From Castellaniella sp034007085 (GTDB lineage Bacteria; Pseudomonadota; Gammaproteobacteria; Burkholderiales; Burkholderiaceae_B), in contig NZ_JAVERO010000046.1 of assembly GCF_034007085.1 (NCBI RefSeq), positions 1 to 15,358 of the forward strand: a stretch of DNA of 15,358 nt, written 5' to 3'. Made by a program: the position numbers and the translations under genes. Position 1 is the first letter of the stretch. The number at the start of each line of letters is the position of its first letter. Shown piece after piece: positions 14,266-15,358 of this stretch. The notes under the pieces were generated by a model. The model was given only the letters and a program-made list of their open reading frames with translations. It did no database searches and was not told the origin of the DNA.

Positions 14266-15358
14266 ATGGCTCACCGACCGCAAATCAAAATCCCCGCCAC
14301 CTACATGCGTGGCGGCACCAGCAAAGGCGTGTTCTTTCGCCTGCAGGATCTGCCTGCGGCCGCCCAGTCGCCCGGCGCGGCACGCGATGCGCTGCTGCTG
14401 CGCGTGATCGGCAGCCCGGATCCCTACGGCAAACAGATCGATGGCATGGGCGGCGCCACGTCCAGCACCAGCAAGACCGTCATCCTGTCCAAAAGCAGCC
14501 GACCCGATCATGACGTGGACTATCTGTTCGGTCAGGTTTCCATCGATCGGGCCTTCGTGGACTGGAGCGGCAATTGCGGCAATCTCTCGGCGGCTGTGGG
14601 GCCTTTCGCCATCGCCGCCGGATTGGTCGACGCCGGGCGCATCCCGCAGGACGGCATGGCCACCGTCCGCATCTGGCAGGCAAACATCGGCAAGACCATC
14701 ATTGCCCACGTCCCGATGACGCAAGGCGCCGTCCAGGAGACCGGCGACTTTGAACTCGATGGCGTGACCTTCCCCGCCGCCGAGGTGCCGCTCGAATTCA
14801 TCGCGCCGGCCGCCGAAGAACAAGGCGCGGGCGGCGCGATGTTCCCCACCGGCCAACTGGTCGACGCGCTGCAGGTTCCGGGCATCGGCACCCTGAAGGC
14901 CACGCTGATCAATGCCGGCATCCCCACCATTTTCATCAATGCCGAAGACGTCGGCTACACCGGCACCGAACTGCAGGATGCGATCAACGGCGATGCCAAC
15001 GCCCTGGCCCGGTTCGAAACCATCCGCGCACACGGCGCGCTGCGCATGGGCCTGATCGCACACCTTGACGAAATCGCCCAGCGCCAGCACACACCCAAGA
15101 TTGCGTTCGTCGCCAAGCCGGCGTCCTACGTGTCCTCCAGCGGCAAACCGATCGCCGCCGACGAGATCGACCTGCTGGTGCGCGCGCTGTCCATGGGCAA
15201 GCTGCACCATGCCATGATGGGCACGGCCGCCGTCGCCATCGCCACGGCAGCGGCCATTCCCGGCACGCTCGTGAACCTCGCTGCTGGTGGGGGCGAACGC
15301 AACGCGGTATGCTTTGGTCACCCCTCCGGCACCTTGCGGGTCGGCGCGCAAGCCCGGC
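14266..15358 (+). CDS. prpF: 2-methylaconitate cis-trans isomerase, cut by right edge
   Basis: The first 364 codons are present and the frame is open to the window end; full-length PrpF is about 395 aa. PrpF isomerises the 2-methylaconitate made by AcnD and belongs to the diaminopimelate epimerase fold group. The N-terminus IPATYMRGGTSKGVFF (9-24) is the family signature. K70 in GATSSTSKTVIL and C104 in SGNCGN correspond to the catalytic K73 and C107 described for the Shewanella protein. Other typical segments are FINAEDVGYTG, the KIAFV strand followed by AKPASYVSSSG, and MGKLHHAMMGTAAVA. The ATG at 14266 has AGGA about 9 bases upstream. It lies 28 bp after acnD and is surely in the same transcript. 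Confidence 0.95.
   Translation, partial: MAHRPQIKIPATYMRGGTSKGVFFRLQDLPAAAQSPGAARDALLLRVIGSPDPYGKQIDGMGGATSSTSKTVILSKSSRPDHDVDYLFGQVSIDRAFVDWSGNCGNLSAAVGPFAIAAGLVDAGRIPQDGMATVRIWQANIGKTIIAHVPMTQGAVQETGDFELDGVTFPAAEVPLEFIAPAAEEQGAGGAMFPTGQLVDALQVPGIGTLKATLINAGIPTIFINAEDVGYTGTELQDAINGDANALARFETIRAHGALRMGLIAHLDEIAQRQHTPKIAFVAKPASYVSSSGKPIAADEIDLLVRALSMGKLHHAMMGTAAVAIATAAAIPGTLVNLAAGGGERNAVCFGHPSGTLRVGAQAR

Overview
The window looks like a piece of chromosome from a GC-rich betaproteobacterium of the Burkholderiales, most likely Alcaligenaceae (Bordetella/Achromobacter-like). This rests on protein resemblance to SdhA, SdhB, GltA, Mdh and AcnD of that group and on the gene order gltA-sdhE-sdhBADC-gntR next to mdh. 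The taxonomic call is from memory of these families, not from a search. No tRNA, rRNA, insertion sequence, integrase or CRISPR array is visible.

Layout. (1) 1-1835, minus strand: three tightly packed genes that look like a surface-polysaccharide locus running off the left edge: a 95-aa coiled-coil protein with a TTG start, a GT4 glycosyltransferase, and the N-terminal part of a GH114/PelA-type glycoside hydrolase. A hairpin followed by six T's ends one base before the Shine-Dalgarno sequence of the first gene. (2) 1836-2270: no convincing gene; it holds that leader hairpin and a strong terminator at 2216-2247 that closes the next operon. (3) 2271-7157, minus strand: sdhC-sdhD-sdhA-sdhB-sdhE-gltA, encoding succinate dehydrogenase, its flavinylation factor and citrate synthase. 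Most junctions overlap or are only a few bases long. (4) 7224-7994, minus strand: a GntR/HutC-type regulator. (5) 7995-8187: the divergent control region, with a 21-bp inverted repeat at 8084-8104 next to a possible mdh promoter. (6) 8188-15358, plus strand: mdh, prpB, prpC, acnD and prpF (truncated by the window edge).

How the genes work together. Malate dehydrogenase, citrate synthase and succinate dehydrogenase are TCA-cycle enzymes. PrpC, AcnD, PrpF and PrpB form the AcnD/PrpF version of the 2-methylcitrate cycle, which turns propionyl-CoA plus oxaloacetate into pyruvate plus succinate. Succinate then feeds SdhCDAB, and Mdh regenerates oxaloacetate, so the cluster is close to a complete propionate-to-pyruvate module placed next to its supporting TCA enzymes. 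The GntR protein and the inverted repeat between the two arms are the obvious candidates for joint control. No sigma-54 PrpR-type activator is present in the window.

Most of the window is conserved central metabolism. The parts that deserve a second look are the polysaccharide operon with its leader terminator, the unstudied operator between gntR and mdh, the basic Ala/Pro/Lys-rich tail in front of PrpC, and the perfect 26-bp palindrome between prpC and acnD.
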